64,000 nt of DNA, taken from positions 195,526,372 to 195,590,371 of the forward strand of contig NC_092875.1 in NCBI RefSeq assembly GCF_028372415.1. Reading direction: 5' to 3'. Source of the DNA: Notamacropus eugenii (taxonomy: Eukaryota > Chordata > Mammalia > Diprotodontia > Macropodidae). The notes under the pieces were generated by a model. It did not search any database and had not been told where the DNA came from. It saw nothing but the letters and a program-made list of their open reading frames with translations. Position numbers and translations under genes: made by a program. Positions 54,120 to 64,000 of this stretch are shown here, piece after piece. The first letter of the stretch is position 1, and each line of letters starts with the position of its first letter.

Positions 54120-54375
54120 AGGCAGCTGGGCGGTTGCAGTGCATAGAGCCCCCGGCCAGGGATCAGGAAGCCTCATCTTTTCAAGTTCAAATACAGCCTC
54201 AGACACTAGAGGTATAACCATGGGCAAGCCACTTAACACCGTTTGCCTTAGTTTCCTCATCTGTAAAATGAACTGGAGAAGGAAATGGTAAGCCACTCAA
54301 GTATCTCTGCCAAGAAAACCCCAAATGGACGCACAAAGAGTCAGGTACAACTGAAAAAATCCTTAACAATTATTA
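54120..54375 (+). mobile_element. Mar1/WSINE1-type SINE
   Basis: AGGCAGCTGGGCGGTTGCAG, GGGCAAGCCACTTAACACCG, TTTCCTCATCTGTAAAATGA, ACTGGAGAAGGAAATGGTAA, TGCCAAGAAAACCCCAAATG, CACAAAGAGTCAGGTACAAC. Follows the Ther1 directly. Confidence 0.8.
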
Positions 54376-54890
54376 TAACATATGTAGATATGCATGTACC
54401 TGTATATACACACAGTCCTTGAAACATAGGAGACAATAAATGTTTATTGATTGCTACACACATACATATAAATAAATGTATACATGTATATTTGTTTATA
54501 TCATTCTGATATATGCATATTTATAAGGCACCTTCAGATATTCATATATACACATGCATGCATAGTATATGTATATATATATCAATGTGCATGCATGCAG
54601 ACACATGCATAACATAGATATATTCACATGTATAGGTATAATGTGTGTGTATAGGTACGCAGGCATATTTGCATGTATATGCCCATATATCTATATATGC
54701 ATAATATCTATAAAACATAAGCGTGCATATATGTATAATGCATACACACTCATATATATTTCCATATTACGTTTGTGAAGCAGGGTTCAAACTCGTCTTC
54801 TTGACTCCAGATTATGCACTTGATCCAATGTACTACCTAGCTGCCATACATACATATATCCATGCATACATACATATACACATGGTTGTG
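54376..54890. repeat. ATACATA/ATGCATA-rich DNA with SINE and L2 bits
   Basis: Imperfect TATATAC/ATGCATG tract (54385-54774 and 54845-54886). Embedded are an L2 tail (54413-54452, CAATAAATGTTTATTGATTG) and an antisense SINE head (54775-54846, GGTTCAAACTCGTCTTCTTG, TACTACCTAGCTGCC). Confidence 0.6.
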
Positions 54891-55129
54891 GTTTTGTTCT
54901 TTCCCTTCATATGGAATCTCCTTTCACATCATGACCCTCAGCTTGCCCTCCTTAACTCCTTGCTTTCTCCTGGTTCTGAGCTCCTTGACCTCCCTCCTCT
55001 CTTCTCTCCTGGTCACTAAGCTTTCCAGTGCCCCACTCCTTATCATTATGTGGGTCTCAGCTGAAAGCTCTTCCATGACAGCTGACTGACTGATTGGACT
55101 TGGCAGTAAGCAGCTAGATGTGTAATAGA
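54891..55129. other. Unassigned, pyrimidine-rich
   Basis: No gene. Possibly diverged L2. Confidence 0.3.
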
Positions 55130-56290
55130 TAGAGCTGTGGATAATATGTATGATGTCCCAGACCTTGTGCTAAGCACAGCTATTAAATGCTTAGTATTTG
55201 CTGGGTGCTATGCTAGGTAACAGAGAGAGGACACTAAAAAGGGGATCAGTCCTTAACCTCAAAGAGCTTATATTACAACAGGGGAAATTACCTGCCCATA
55301 TATAGGGTATTCCAAAAGTCATAGTGAAGTTTTAACCCTATTAGAGAAGGAAAAAGAAGTTATATGAGCACCTAGTATTGGCCAGTCCCTTTGCTGAGCA
55401 CTTTACAAATATTATCTCACCTTAAAGCTTAAAAATTTTAAGCCATTCAAGCTTAAAACTTAGCTAAGATATTTTAGAATACTTAATATAGGTACATGTG
55501 AAACATACACACAGGTATATGCAATTTACATATGAAACAGGGACAAGACAATCTTGAAGACTAAGGTACTAATAACTGGGGGTACAAGGATGGTTCTCAT
55601 GTATTATTGATAGGTACTTGAGCTGAATCTTGGAGGACACCAAATATTCCAAGAGAGGGAGGTGAGGAGAGAGAGCATTGGAAGGCATGAGAGATGGCTC
55701 ACTACCGGTCTTAGACTTAAATGCACTTTAAAAAAATTCAATTTCCTGTTCACATAGGCTTGGGTGTCTTTGTCAGAGACCCCATTCTGAAGTCAAACCC
55801 AATATTGCCCATGCCCCCTTATTGGTCTCAGTCTTTATTTACTCTACAGGCTGTCAGAATTTTCCAGGTCTGGGTCTCTCATTTTTTTCCAATTAAAGAA
55901 CCTTTTGCAGTAGCTCACATAGCTTATGTAAATAAGGACACCAAGAGGAAACCATTCTAGGGACTCTTCGTTGTGCCTAGGCACATTGATGCCTTTATGT
56001 GATCAGCACTTTTAAATAAAACCTTTTGAGGCATTCAGGTTTCTTACTGCTATAAACATAGGGAGGCACATTGGCTGGAGACAAGATGTTGCGTAAGGGG
56101 AATGGTAAATAGGTCAATGGGTCTGGAATATATGTGTGAGGGTGAGTAATATGAAATAAGTCTGGAATGATTAGTGGTAGCCAGTTTGTGGAGCAATTTA
56201 AAGGTAAAAGAGAGGTGTTTATATTTGACCAGACCAGAGGTACTAAAGAGCTATGGAATCTTCTTGGGTAGGGTAATGACATGGTCAAAC
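55130..56290 (-). repeat. L2 LINE, antisense, with mariner insert
   Basis: 55130-55290 (GACCTTGTGCTAAGCACAGC, TGCTGGGTGCTATGCTAGGT), 55491-55700 (GTACTTGAGCTGAATCTTGG), about 56090-56290 (GCCAGTTTGTGGAGCAATTT, GGGTAGGGTAATGACATGGT). The mariner MITE sits at 55303-55490. 55700-56085 is unassigned. Confidence 0.55.
55303..55490. mobile_element. Mariner-type MITE
   Basis: Left end TAGGGTATTCCAAAAGTCAT followed by AGTGAAGTTTTAA. Right end is an approximate inverse: TTAAAACTTAGCTAAGATAT followed by TTTAGAATACTTA. TA-rich ends fit a TA target. The middle includes an L2/MIR-like piece (GCACTTTACAAATATTATCT). Confidence 0.6.
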
Positions 56291-56299
56291 CTATGCCTT

Positions 56300-56520
56300 A
56301 CGAATATCAGTTTAGTATCAGTACAATGTGTCAGTGTAACAGAAAGAAACTTTGGATTTGGAGTCATGGGACCAAGGGATAAATCCTGGCTTGGGGTGAT
56401 TTTGGGCAGTCACTTAACCCCTCTGGATCTCAGTTTCTTCATCTGTAATGTGAGGGGTTGGACTAGATTGCTTAACTCCCTTCCACTTCCAAACACTCTG
56501 ATTCTATAATACCACAATGA
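56300..56520 (+). repeat. MIR-family SINE
   Basis: GGATTTGGAGTCATGGGACC, GGGCAGTCACTTAACCCCTC, CAGTTTCTTCATCTGTAATG, GGGTTGGACTAGATTGCTTA. Confidence 0.65.
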
Positions 56521-57689
56521 GGTAAGTATTCATCTAAACTCATGAATAATATAAATAATTTAAACAAGTAAGTCATCTTAATAAAGCGTTTTATGAAATA
56601 TCCTACTTTGAGTCAGCAACAGCACCAGCATCAATTGCTTAAGATGATTTGCTTTTCAGACAGGTAAATCCTGCCCTTAACACTGGAAGGGAAGCTTGAA
56701 TTGATTTTCTTCATATCTGACCATAGTCAGCTTAGCCTCATTTTTAAAATTTATTTAGACTTTAAGAGGCCTTGTAAGTTACTCCTTTTAGAACCAATTT
56801 AATCCAGCCTTTTGGACTCCAAATTTCATGTCAATGTTAGGTGCCAGAATGTGCATATGGCTAAGTGCTTACTGCTGGCTTAGAGACACATAAGACCACT
56901 TATTTCTCACTGTATACAGATAACTTCACCTACTGACCTCTGATATTACAATATAATATGTTACTCCATCCCTCAGGAATGGACCTAACTTGGCTCTCAT
57001 TTCCCACAAATTGCCATTTCCCACAAACTTCCTTTGGCTTGCCGTCTGGGTGATACATAGTACACTGAGGAACCATGCCAGAATTCTTGTTACCAGGGCC
57101 CCTGTTCTAGCCCCAGGGAGTTATTGGGTCATTAATTATGAAAACATTGAAGCCCAACGAAGCAGATCTCTGGTCCCCTGTAGACCAGGACTACATGCAG
57201 TTCCAACCAGGTTTGACCTTACATAGCCATTACTGGGCAGGAATCTTCCTGCAGAATCTTCAGCTGGATCAAAGAATAGATTCATCTTTCCCAGAAAACT
57301 AGGCTCATCTTTCTATTTTCAAACCCGATGGAGATGGGCTGACTGGCTAGCTCTGAGTTGTTTAGGAGAAAAGGACGACAGTAGCTCAGAAAGGACAACT
57401 TGAAGATACAATTCCCAATGAACTGTTTTACGTAATGTGACTAAGGTGTTTGAGCCTTCGTACCTTCCTGAAAATCTATGGATTCTGGACTACATGCCTT
57501 GTATGTTTATCTAATTCTGCTCTGTTACCAATAGGGAAATGATTGGCTTATACTGCCTTCTTCACATTTGTACCTCTCCTATGATCATAACCCATTATGA
57601 CCTTATGCTTAGATCAGTATAATGATCCTAGCATGGCTGAGCCTGGATTCTGTTCTCTGCAAATGATCCTACTTATTGAAATTGAATCC
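56521..57689. other. Unassigned, about 1.2 kb
   Basis: No recognised repeat or gene. The 78-codon frame at 56990-57226 has no domain. Confidence 0.4.
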
Positions 57690-57930
57690 ATTGTTCTGTA
57701 CTGGAGTCAGAAAAACTCGAGTTCAAATTCAACATCAAATACTAACTAGTCATATGACCCCAGGCAAGACACTTAACCTCTAACTTAATTTCCTCATCCG
57801 TAATTTGAGGATAAAAAAAGCACCTACCATCCAGGGTTGTTGTGAGGATAAAATGAGATCATATCTGTAAAGAGCTCTGCACATGTATATAAATGCTAGC
57901 TAATACTATAGTTGTTTCTTTCTCTCCACT
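57690..57930 (+). repeat. Ther1/MIR SINE
   Basis: TGTACTGGAGTCAGAAAAAC, GGCAAGACACTTAACCTCTA, GGGTTGTTGTGAGGATAAAA, ATAAATGCTAGCTAATACTA. Inverted partner of the next SINE. Confidence 0.65.
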
Positions 57931-57954
57931 TAAAACTTCCTTTTTACCTATTAA

Positions 57955-58225
57955 ATAATAACAATAAGAAACACTAGCCAGCCTTCTTACAGCATCTACT
58001 ACATCCCAGGCACTGTGTTAAGTACTTTACAAATATTACCTCATTATACCCTTACAACAACTAAGGGAGGAAGGTGTTATTATCATCCTCATTTAATAGT
58101 TGAGGAAAGCAAGGCAACTTGACTTGCCTAGGGCCACAGAGCTGGTAAATACCTAAGATGATATTTCAATTCTAGTCTTTCTGACTCCAGGTCAAGCACT
58201 TGATTCACTCTGCCACCAGCCACCT
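57955..58225 (-). repeat. Ther1/CORE-SINE, antisense
   Basis: CATCTACTACATCCCAGGCA, ATATTACCTCATTATACCCT, TACAACAACTAAGGGAGGAA, CTTGCCTAGGGCCACAGAGC, TCTGACTCCAGGTCAAGCAC. Confidence 0.65.
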
Positions 58226-58239
58226 CCTCTTCCCATCCT

Positions 58240-59560
58240 CCTAACTCAGAAGATGTGACTACTTTCATGCTGTGGTCTTAATCCAGATGTCGTTTCTTGC
58301 GTCTTTCATCATGCTCCAGAGATTTTGCTCCTTCTCTCCCTATTCGGAATGTTTAATTCATTTTTGACATAATTGTGCTAAAGATATTTGAAGACAGCTA
58401 TTATATTCTCCCATCTCTTCTAGAAGCTATATATAACCATTTGCTTTAAACAATGCTCGTATGAAATGATTTTTAGTTTCCTCACTATTCTGATCACTCT
58501 CTTCTAGACTTTGTCAAGTACCTTTGTAAAATACAAGAATATTGTTTCTATAGCTGTCCCTGCTCTACCAGTCTAGTAATACTGTCAGAAACAGAGGTGC
58601 AACTAGTCTGGCATAACTTTTAACTCAATTGAACAAACATTAAGCATCTACTAGGTGTGAGGAACTGTGTCAGGTGCTGTATACAGAAAAACAAAAACTG
58701 GACAGTCCCTGCCCTCATGGAGCTTATATTCTACTGGGAGAGTACTTAATCAGGGAAGTGGACATATAACATTACTCAGATAAGTAAATTTTAGATTATT
58801 CTTAATAAGCCCATGCTACCCCTTAGTGATCACATCTTTCCTAACTATTCATGTTTGGGTCATCTAGAACCTGAGGTCTCATCCCTGGAGCCTGAGCTCT
58901 GACTGGTATTTTACTTTATCTTATCCTGGTCTCAGGCCACCTGTGCCATTTCTTAGTTATCCTCACACTATGTTGCCACCAAGAACAGTCCTGATCTCTT
59001 CCCCTCACTGTCCCCTGCCATCGTTTCAAACTCACCACCACCATTCTTCCTAAGGCCAAGTCAACAAATCATTCTATTCCCTCAATCACCAGTGTCTTTG
59101 ACTTTCCTGTCCAAAATATTACCTCTCTGCCTACCACTCACTCCCCTGTGTATGTGTTTTTCCCTAGTGGAATGTAAGTTCTTTAAGGATATAGGAGAGT
59201 CTGCTTGCATTTGTCCCCAGAACTTAGGAGATCTTGGCACATAGTAGTTAATAAAAATGTCCTCATTCATTCATTCATTCAAAGAATCCCTTTAATAATC
59301 TATTCTTGAATTTTACTGAGCATAGGCAGATTACTGTCCATGGAATCTACTTCTTCTTTCTGAAAATGGAAACAAAAATTCTCTAATGGTCTTATAGAAC
59401 CTCTCATTTGCTAAAATTCTTCAATGATCATGAACAGAGATATTCAGCAATCCCATTCTCAAATCTTTACAGTCATTCTAGATCATAAGTAATCTAAGTC
59501 AGATGCTTTGAATTCATTGAGGTGAGCTGGATGAAGCCACTGTGAACCTGACTGTTGGGG
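58240..59560 (-). repeat. CR1/L3 LINE, antisense, interrupted by L2
   Basis: L3 pieces: 58240-58620 (GATATTTGAAGACAGCTATT, CACTCTCTTCTAGACTTTGT, CTGCTCTACCAGTCTAGTAA, ACTAGTCTGGCATAACTTTT), 58775-58855 (AATAAGCCCATGCTACCCCT, TAGTGATCACATC) and 59275-59560 (CTTTAATAATCTATTCTTGA, ATTTTACTGAGCATAGGCAG). Insertions: an antisense L2 at 58620-58770 (CAGTCCCTGCCCTCATGGAG) and a sense L2 tail around 59040-59275 (GTGGAATGTAAGTTCTTTAA, ending in TCATTCATTCATTC). Confidence 0.6.
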
Positions 59561-60419
59561 AAAAAAGCAACAGAACAATGAAAGTAGAAATGGTAAAGGG
59601 CTTTCCTTCCTGCTAAGGAAACTCATGGGCATGCATGGACACCCAGAGGGTGACAAATTGAGAGGACTCTTATCTAGCCCAAAACTCTGCTACTCCACTA
59701 GAGAATATTCAAAGTTTGAGTTCATAGACCTTGACTTTCCCTAGTTTTTACCCTATGTCCACTCCCAATCCTCTCTCCTTCCGTGGCCCTTATCTCTACA
59801 ATCTTTCTGCCTAGTTCTTGGTTTTGATTTGTTTGCACCAAGAACCTCTCTTTACCCATGCAGAAATGTCTCTGCTACATCCCTCCCTCTTTTAGTTCTC
59901 CAAACAGATGATTTCCATTTATTTATGGTTCTGAATGGACCCTGATCGAAGACGAGATGAAGGAGTGGAGGAGGAAAGACTAGAGTACTTAGAATCTTTT
60001 TCTATCAGATTTTTGGTTCTTTCTCAATCCTTTTTGCTCTGAAAATCATTTTCTTGATAGAGAAAACAGAGGCATATCAACGAACTTTACTGGAAAATGT
60101 ATTTGTTAGAAATATGATAGTATTTTTCACATATAAAGGAAATCTGTAAGATGACTGATTCATGTCATTTGGGAGCTTATCACGTATGCTTATGCCTGCA
60201 AAACTGGGACGTATACAGTGTTACTCTTTATTAACCCCAGGTTTTCTATTGTGTTTTCATCTTCCCAGTTGGTGGTGTTCCATCCTATTCAGTGCTCTTA
60301 GGTCCTCTTCTATCCTTCTATTCCCATAAACATTTTTTTTTTAATAAAAAGATTGAATAAGTTCATTTTGGGATGGAGGTGGGGATCCAGAATCAGTGTA
60401 GGATGCCCTTGATGATGAT
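59561..60419. other. Unassigned
   Basis: No recognised gene or repeat. Confidence 0.35.
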
Positions 60420-60600
60420 ATTCCCTTTAACGAGGCATAATGGCACCTTCTCTATGACTTACAACTGTAGAAAGTTGCCTGGGGCACAGGAATGTTGTGA
60501 TTTGTCCAGGATTGCACAGCCGGTATGTGTCAGAGGCAAGACATGAACCCAGGTCTTCCATACCCTGAGACAAGCTCTCATTCACTATCACATCCTGCCT
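60420..60600 (-). repeat. MIR-family SINE, antisense
   Basis: TGATTTGTCCAGGATTGCAC, GTATGTGTCAGAGGCAAGAC, ATGAACCCAGGTCTTCCATA. Confidence 0.6.
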
Positions 60601-60671
60601 TTCTTAAACTTATCTATGCTTGGTTAAAGATCAATGTATTAACTTTTTCTTGTTAATAGGGTTTAAGCCCT

Positions 60672-60838
60672 GCCAACTAGGTGGCATGCTTACTGTGTGA
60701 CCCTTGCAAAATTCCTGTTTTCCTCAGTTTCCTCATCTGTAAAATGAGCTGGAGAAGGAAATGCGAACCATTCTAGTTTCTTCTAGGAAAACCCCAAGTA
60801 GGATCATGGTTGAAGTGCCTGAACAACACCACCACAAC
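60672..60838 (+). mobile_element. Mar1/WSINE1 SINE with internal deletion
   Basis: Short head GCCAACTAGGTGGCATGCTT, then TTACTGTGTGACCCTTGCAA, CAGTTTCCTCATCTGTAAAA, TGAGCTGGAGAAGGAAATGC and tail CTGAACAACACCACC. The middle of the head is missing. Confidence 0.65.
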
Positions 60839-60839
60839 A

Positions 60840-61130
60840 TACTCTCTCCTGGTTAGGAAATCTCCTACCTTTGTGACTTTCAACAAATTACTTTATATCT
60901 CTGAGTCTTAAGTTTTTTCATCTGTTTGACCAAATAAAGGTATTAATATCCCCATCTTATAGATAAGTAAACTGGGGTTCAAGGAGATGAATGGATTTGT
61001 CCGTGGTCACTCAGCTAGTAAGTGTCCTAGGTGGTTGAATCCAAGTCTTCTTATCTTTAGATCTAGCACTCTATCCACTATGCTTCTCTACCTCTTTGGG
61101 TCCTTTCCAATTATAATCCTATGGTCCTAT
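60840..61130. repeat. Two MIR-family SINE pieces in opposite directions
   Basis: 60840-60945 sense (TTTGTGACTTTCAACAAATT, TCTGAGTCTTAAGTTTTTTC). 60946-61130 antisense (TATAGATAAGTAAACTGGGG, CACTCAGCTAGTAAGTGTCC, TAGCACTCTATCCACTATGC). Confidence 0.55.
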
Positions 61131-61775
61131 GAGATGGCTATGTCTGCTTCCTTTAGCTAACTGTGCTAATGAAGACTGGCTCAGTCATCACATGGTAATG
61201 TCTTGTTAACAACTTCACACACACCCAAGAAATAGTGACAGCAGTTTGTTTCCTCCATCATCAGGAGAAGTAGAATGGTGTGGCCCAAAGTCAGCAGGAA
61301 GACTGCTGATAATTAAGAAATGAGAAAAGAAATGAGAAAAGGAATACAGAGATGACACTATGCAAAGGTGGTCTGGTAAGGGGCAGGGGGAGAGAATGAA
61401 TAGAAAGAGCAAGATTGCAAAGTGAGAAAAAGTGAAAGAGGACCACATGAAACAAGCTGATTCTGGAGCTGAAAATCCTTGGCAGTGGTCTCAGTGGATT
61501 ATCAATCTAAAGGGTAGGTGTCCTGGGGACAAATATCACCTTTTCCCACCCTTTCTAAGTTTAGAAGGACTCAGCCTATGTGGAATAGAGATTTTCTCAT
61601 TATCAGCATCATGGATTGGACATATTTTCAGATTTAATTAGGAAACAAATGGAGGCCAACACTTCCTTAGAGCTCCTCACTGTGGTCACAATTCCTGATC
61701 AAAACAGATCAATTCTAATAACTTCTCTCAGTTTACCGAAATTTTGGAGACCACAAGCCATTTGTAGCTGGATGT

Positions 61776-61778
<3 letters not shown>
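61131..61778. other. Unassigned
   Basis: No gene or repeat recognised. Confidence 0.35.
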
Positions 61779-61816
<38 letters not shown>

Positions 61817-61830
61817 AACACACACACACT
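61779..61830. repeat. (CA)n microsatellite
   Basis: About 24 CA units with one TAA interruption near the 3' end. Confidence 0.9.
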
Positions 61831-63194
61831 CATACCCAAAATCCAATCCCCCAAACCCTCACCCTTTGACTTCCTGTAGGTCTAGATTATTATAGCATTT
61901 GAATATGTGCTCTGGGCAGTCTACATTATTGTCACTATTTTTATTTCAGTGTATTGTTACACAGTTTATATATTTGTAAAGGTTCTGAACTATGGCAGAC
62001 CTTTAGCTACATTAACACAATGAAGGAGGCAGGGAGGGGACAGGAGGCATAGCCATGTGGTCTCTGCCAAAGACAGAAGTATTTGCAAATAGGCAAATCT
62101 ATTACCTCAGAAATACCCTCCCTTGTGTCACGCTGGTGGAGTTGTTTTTCCTAGGCTATGGCTCAGACAATCCACAAAGTGTAAAAAACACAAATATAAT
62201 CTGGAATGTAAAAGCCAACCAAGAGTCACTTTCTCCACCTGGCTTTAATTTTAGAGACTAAAAAAAATAAGGGATTCAGTTGCATTTTTTCTTATTAGGC
62301 TGTTTTTGTTTTTACATTTCTTCTCATTACAAACTAATGTGAACCCCTGAGGATGTAGCAAATGGAGTAGATATCAGGTCATTTTTATAGTGCCCTCCTG
62401 CCTACATTTTCTCTTTCTGTTTCCTTTGGTGTCATTCTGCTTCTCTGTCTATACCTTTGTCTTTCTCTGTTCCCCTTCCTCCATTCCACATCTCCAGACT
62501 CTCTGACCCTTAACACCATACTCCCCAAAGAAAAATAAAACCAAACAATTTTATATGGTATTTTCTTGCTAAGTATCTTAACAATGCTTTTAGGGGGGCA
62601 CTCCTAGCACTAACTTTGTCAGTAACTCAGGGTACCTCTGTGTTTAGAGAAGGACAGAAGATCAAACAAGGCTGTTGTAGGTGAGAAAACTACAGGGGAA
62701 AGTGATTGGAATTAGACCATTTTAATTCAGAGGTGGAGAAAGTTGTTTCCCTTGAAGTTGGCAAGTGGCTGGTTATGGCAGTGCCAAGGCATTTTCATGT
62801 TCATGCCTGGAACTTTATTGTTATGTGATGTTCTTCTGCTATTAAATAAAGGCAGGTAGCATTTGTGGCCTCTTTCTCTGCATGAGAAAGCAGTGGTCAG
62901 TGTTAGGGCACCAGCAATTGTCCTGGGTAGAGGGCAGTCAGGGCCACAGGTAGCCACCATTTATTCTCATTGATTCGAGGAAAAGAGTGAAGGCTCATCT
63001 CCATGGTCCACTTGAAAGTGCCTTATCCAAATCCTGCTTGTACATTCAAGGACTGCTTTCCCAAATTCTTCCCACTTCTCCGGTCACTCATTCTATGATT
63101 AGTTCTTCCTCTAGAGAATTCTAACAACCCTTATGGTCCATACAATTCATTTGGATTTAATTGTGCAACAAAATAAATATAGGATGATGGGATC
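61831..63194. other. Unassigned, about 1.4 kb
   Basis: No recognised gene or repeat. A short AATAAA-rich stretch exists near 62530 without gene context. Confidence 0.4.
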
Positions 63195-63345
63195 TTAGAT
63201 TTAGAGTTGGATTGGACCTAAAGTTGATTTAATATAACCTCAATTTACATATGAAGAAACTGAGGTCTAGAGAGGTTAAATGACTTTCTGGGACCATACA
63301 GGGAGTAAGAACTCAGGTTCTGTTTAAGCATCTGTGATTTAGAGA
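63195..63345 (-). repeat. MIR-family SINE, antisense
   Basis: TTACATATGAAGAAACTGAG, GTCTAGAGAGGTTAAATGAC, TAAGAACTCAGGTTCTG. Confidence 0.6.
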
Positions 63346-64000
63346 TCATTGAGTTTAAACACTAGGGGAATGCAAAGTTTGTGTAGCTCTGGTTCACAGG
63401 CTCATTCTCGAAATAAGGAGGTAGGAGACTCAAGCAGATGCTGTTCCAAAGATCACCAGCTGGTGATGTCATTTGACCTAAGATTTCTGAAACTGATTTC
63501 TGGAGAACACTGGGGGAGAGAAAGCAGAAGTCAGAGTGAGCTCCTGTTCTTGTCCCCCATCATTCCTGAAGAAGGTTGCAGGGTGGAGTAAGGCATAAGA
63601 TCTTTGTGTACTAGCCCCCTTCTCTGCCTCTGTAACCTGAGAAGATCCAGTTGCAGACATTGGGAAACATGTCAAGGAGCCACCTTTCCTTGCTCCTGTG
63701 GTTAAGAACTGATCAGTGTGTGTGTTTGGTGAGACTTTAAAGTGTGGAAAAGACCTTTTAATTTCCCCTTACTTGTCTGTTAGAAAGTAGCTAAAGGAAA
63801 ACTCACACTTCCATCAAGTTGGAGGAAGACTTTTTCCCTCAGTTTGGGAGAGGGCTGAATTCAGGAGAAGGAGATTTTGCATTGGCCACAGGAAGCATTA
63901 GTGGCCAGCTTCTTCCTATCCTAACCAATTGAACCCTCTTTCCCCACTTTGTTGTCTTGTACTTTTGTTTTCCTGTTTTATATATAAGGAAAGTGCACAC
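63346..64000. other. Unassigned
   Basis: No gene or repeat recognised. The overlapping frames at 63349-63675 lack domains. Confidence 0.35.

Overview
The window looks like intergenic or intronic DNA from a marsupial (metatherian) nuclear genome. The main clue is its repeats: many CORE-SINEs of the Mar1/WSINE1 type, whose 3' tails match an RTE (BovB-like) LINE also present here, together with marsupial-type L1 3' ends, L2 and CR1/L3 LINEs, MIR/Ther1 SINEs, hAT and mariner MITEs, endogenous retrovirus LTRs and long (CA)n, (CT)n and (TTCC)n microsatellites. The DNA is AT-rich. I cannot name the species. Repeat names are from memory; no library search was possible. || I found no intact protein-coding gene, rRNA, tRNA or CRISPR array. 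The open reading frames in the window are short and fall in repeats, LTRs or simple sequence. The only recognisable host gene sequence is a dead, intronless BUD31 retrocopy at 38431-39140 inside an imperfect 16-bp target-site duplication. || Layout. 1-5 kb: AT-rich degenerate tandem array, then L2, MIR and Mar1 pieces. 5-9 kb: antisense CR1/L3 and a C-tract array predicted to form a G-quadruplex on the minus strand. 9-14 kb: L1 3' UTR, an inverted Mar1 pair and a second marsupial SINE-like family. 14.4-17.1 kb: one L2 broken up by a Mar1, a CpG-rich solo LTR (15220-15634, 6-bp duplication) and two further SINEs. 17-29 kb: MIR, L2 and L3 pieces, a polypurine tract and most of the long microsatellites. 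30-32.5 kb: the longest stretch with little recognisable repeat. 32.5-33.4 kb: L2 split by an L1 tail with an exact 17-bp duplication. 37-38.3 kb: antisense CR1/L3 split by Mar1. 38.4-39.2 kb: BUD31 retrocopy. 39.7-42.0 kb: antisense L1 with ORF1 and endonuclease remnants, missing most of ORF2 and carrying a nested hAT MITE. 42.2-43.9 kb: an internally deleted endogenous retrovirus with two 461-bp LTRs. 48.3-50.7 kb: a 2.4-kb antisense RTE element with an exact 10-bp duplication. 50.8-52.8 kb: antisense L2 and sense L3. 53.8-55 kb: ATACATA-rich DNA. 55-64 kb: L2, L3, MIR and Mar1 mosaic with unassigned stretches. || Nothing here works as a gene system. The value of the window is its readable insertion history, with several elements bounded to the base by target-site duplications, plus a few non-repeat stretches that could be regulatory.
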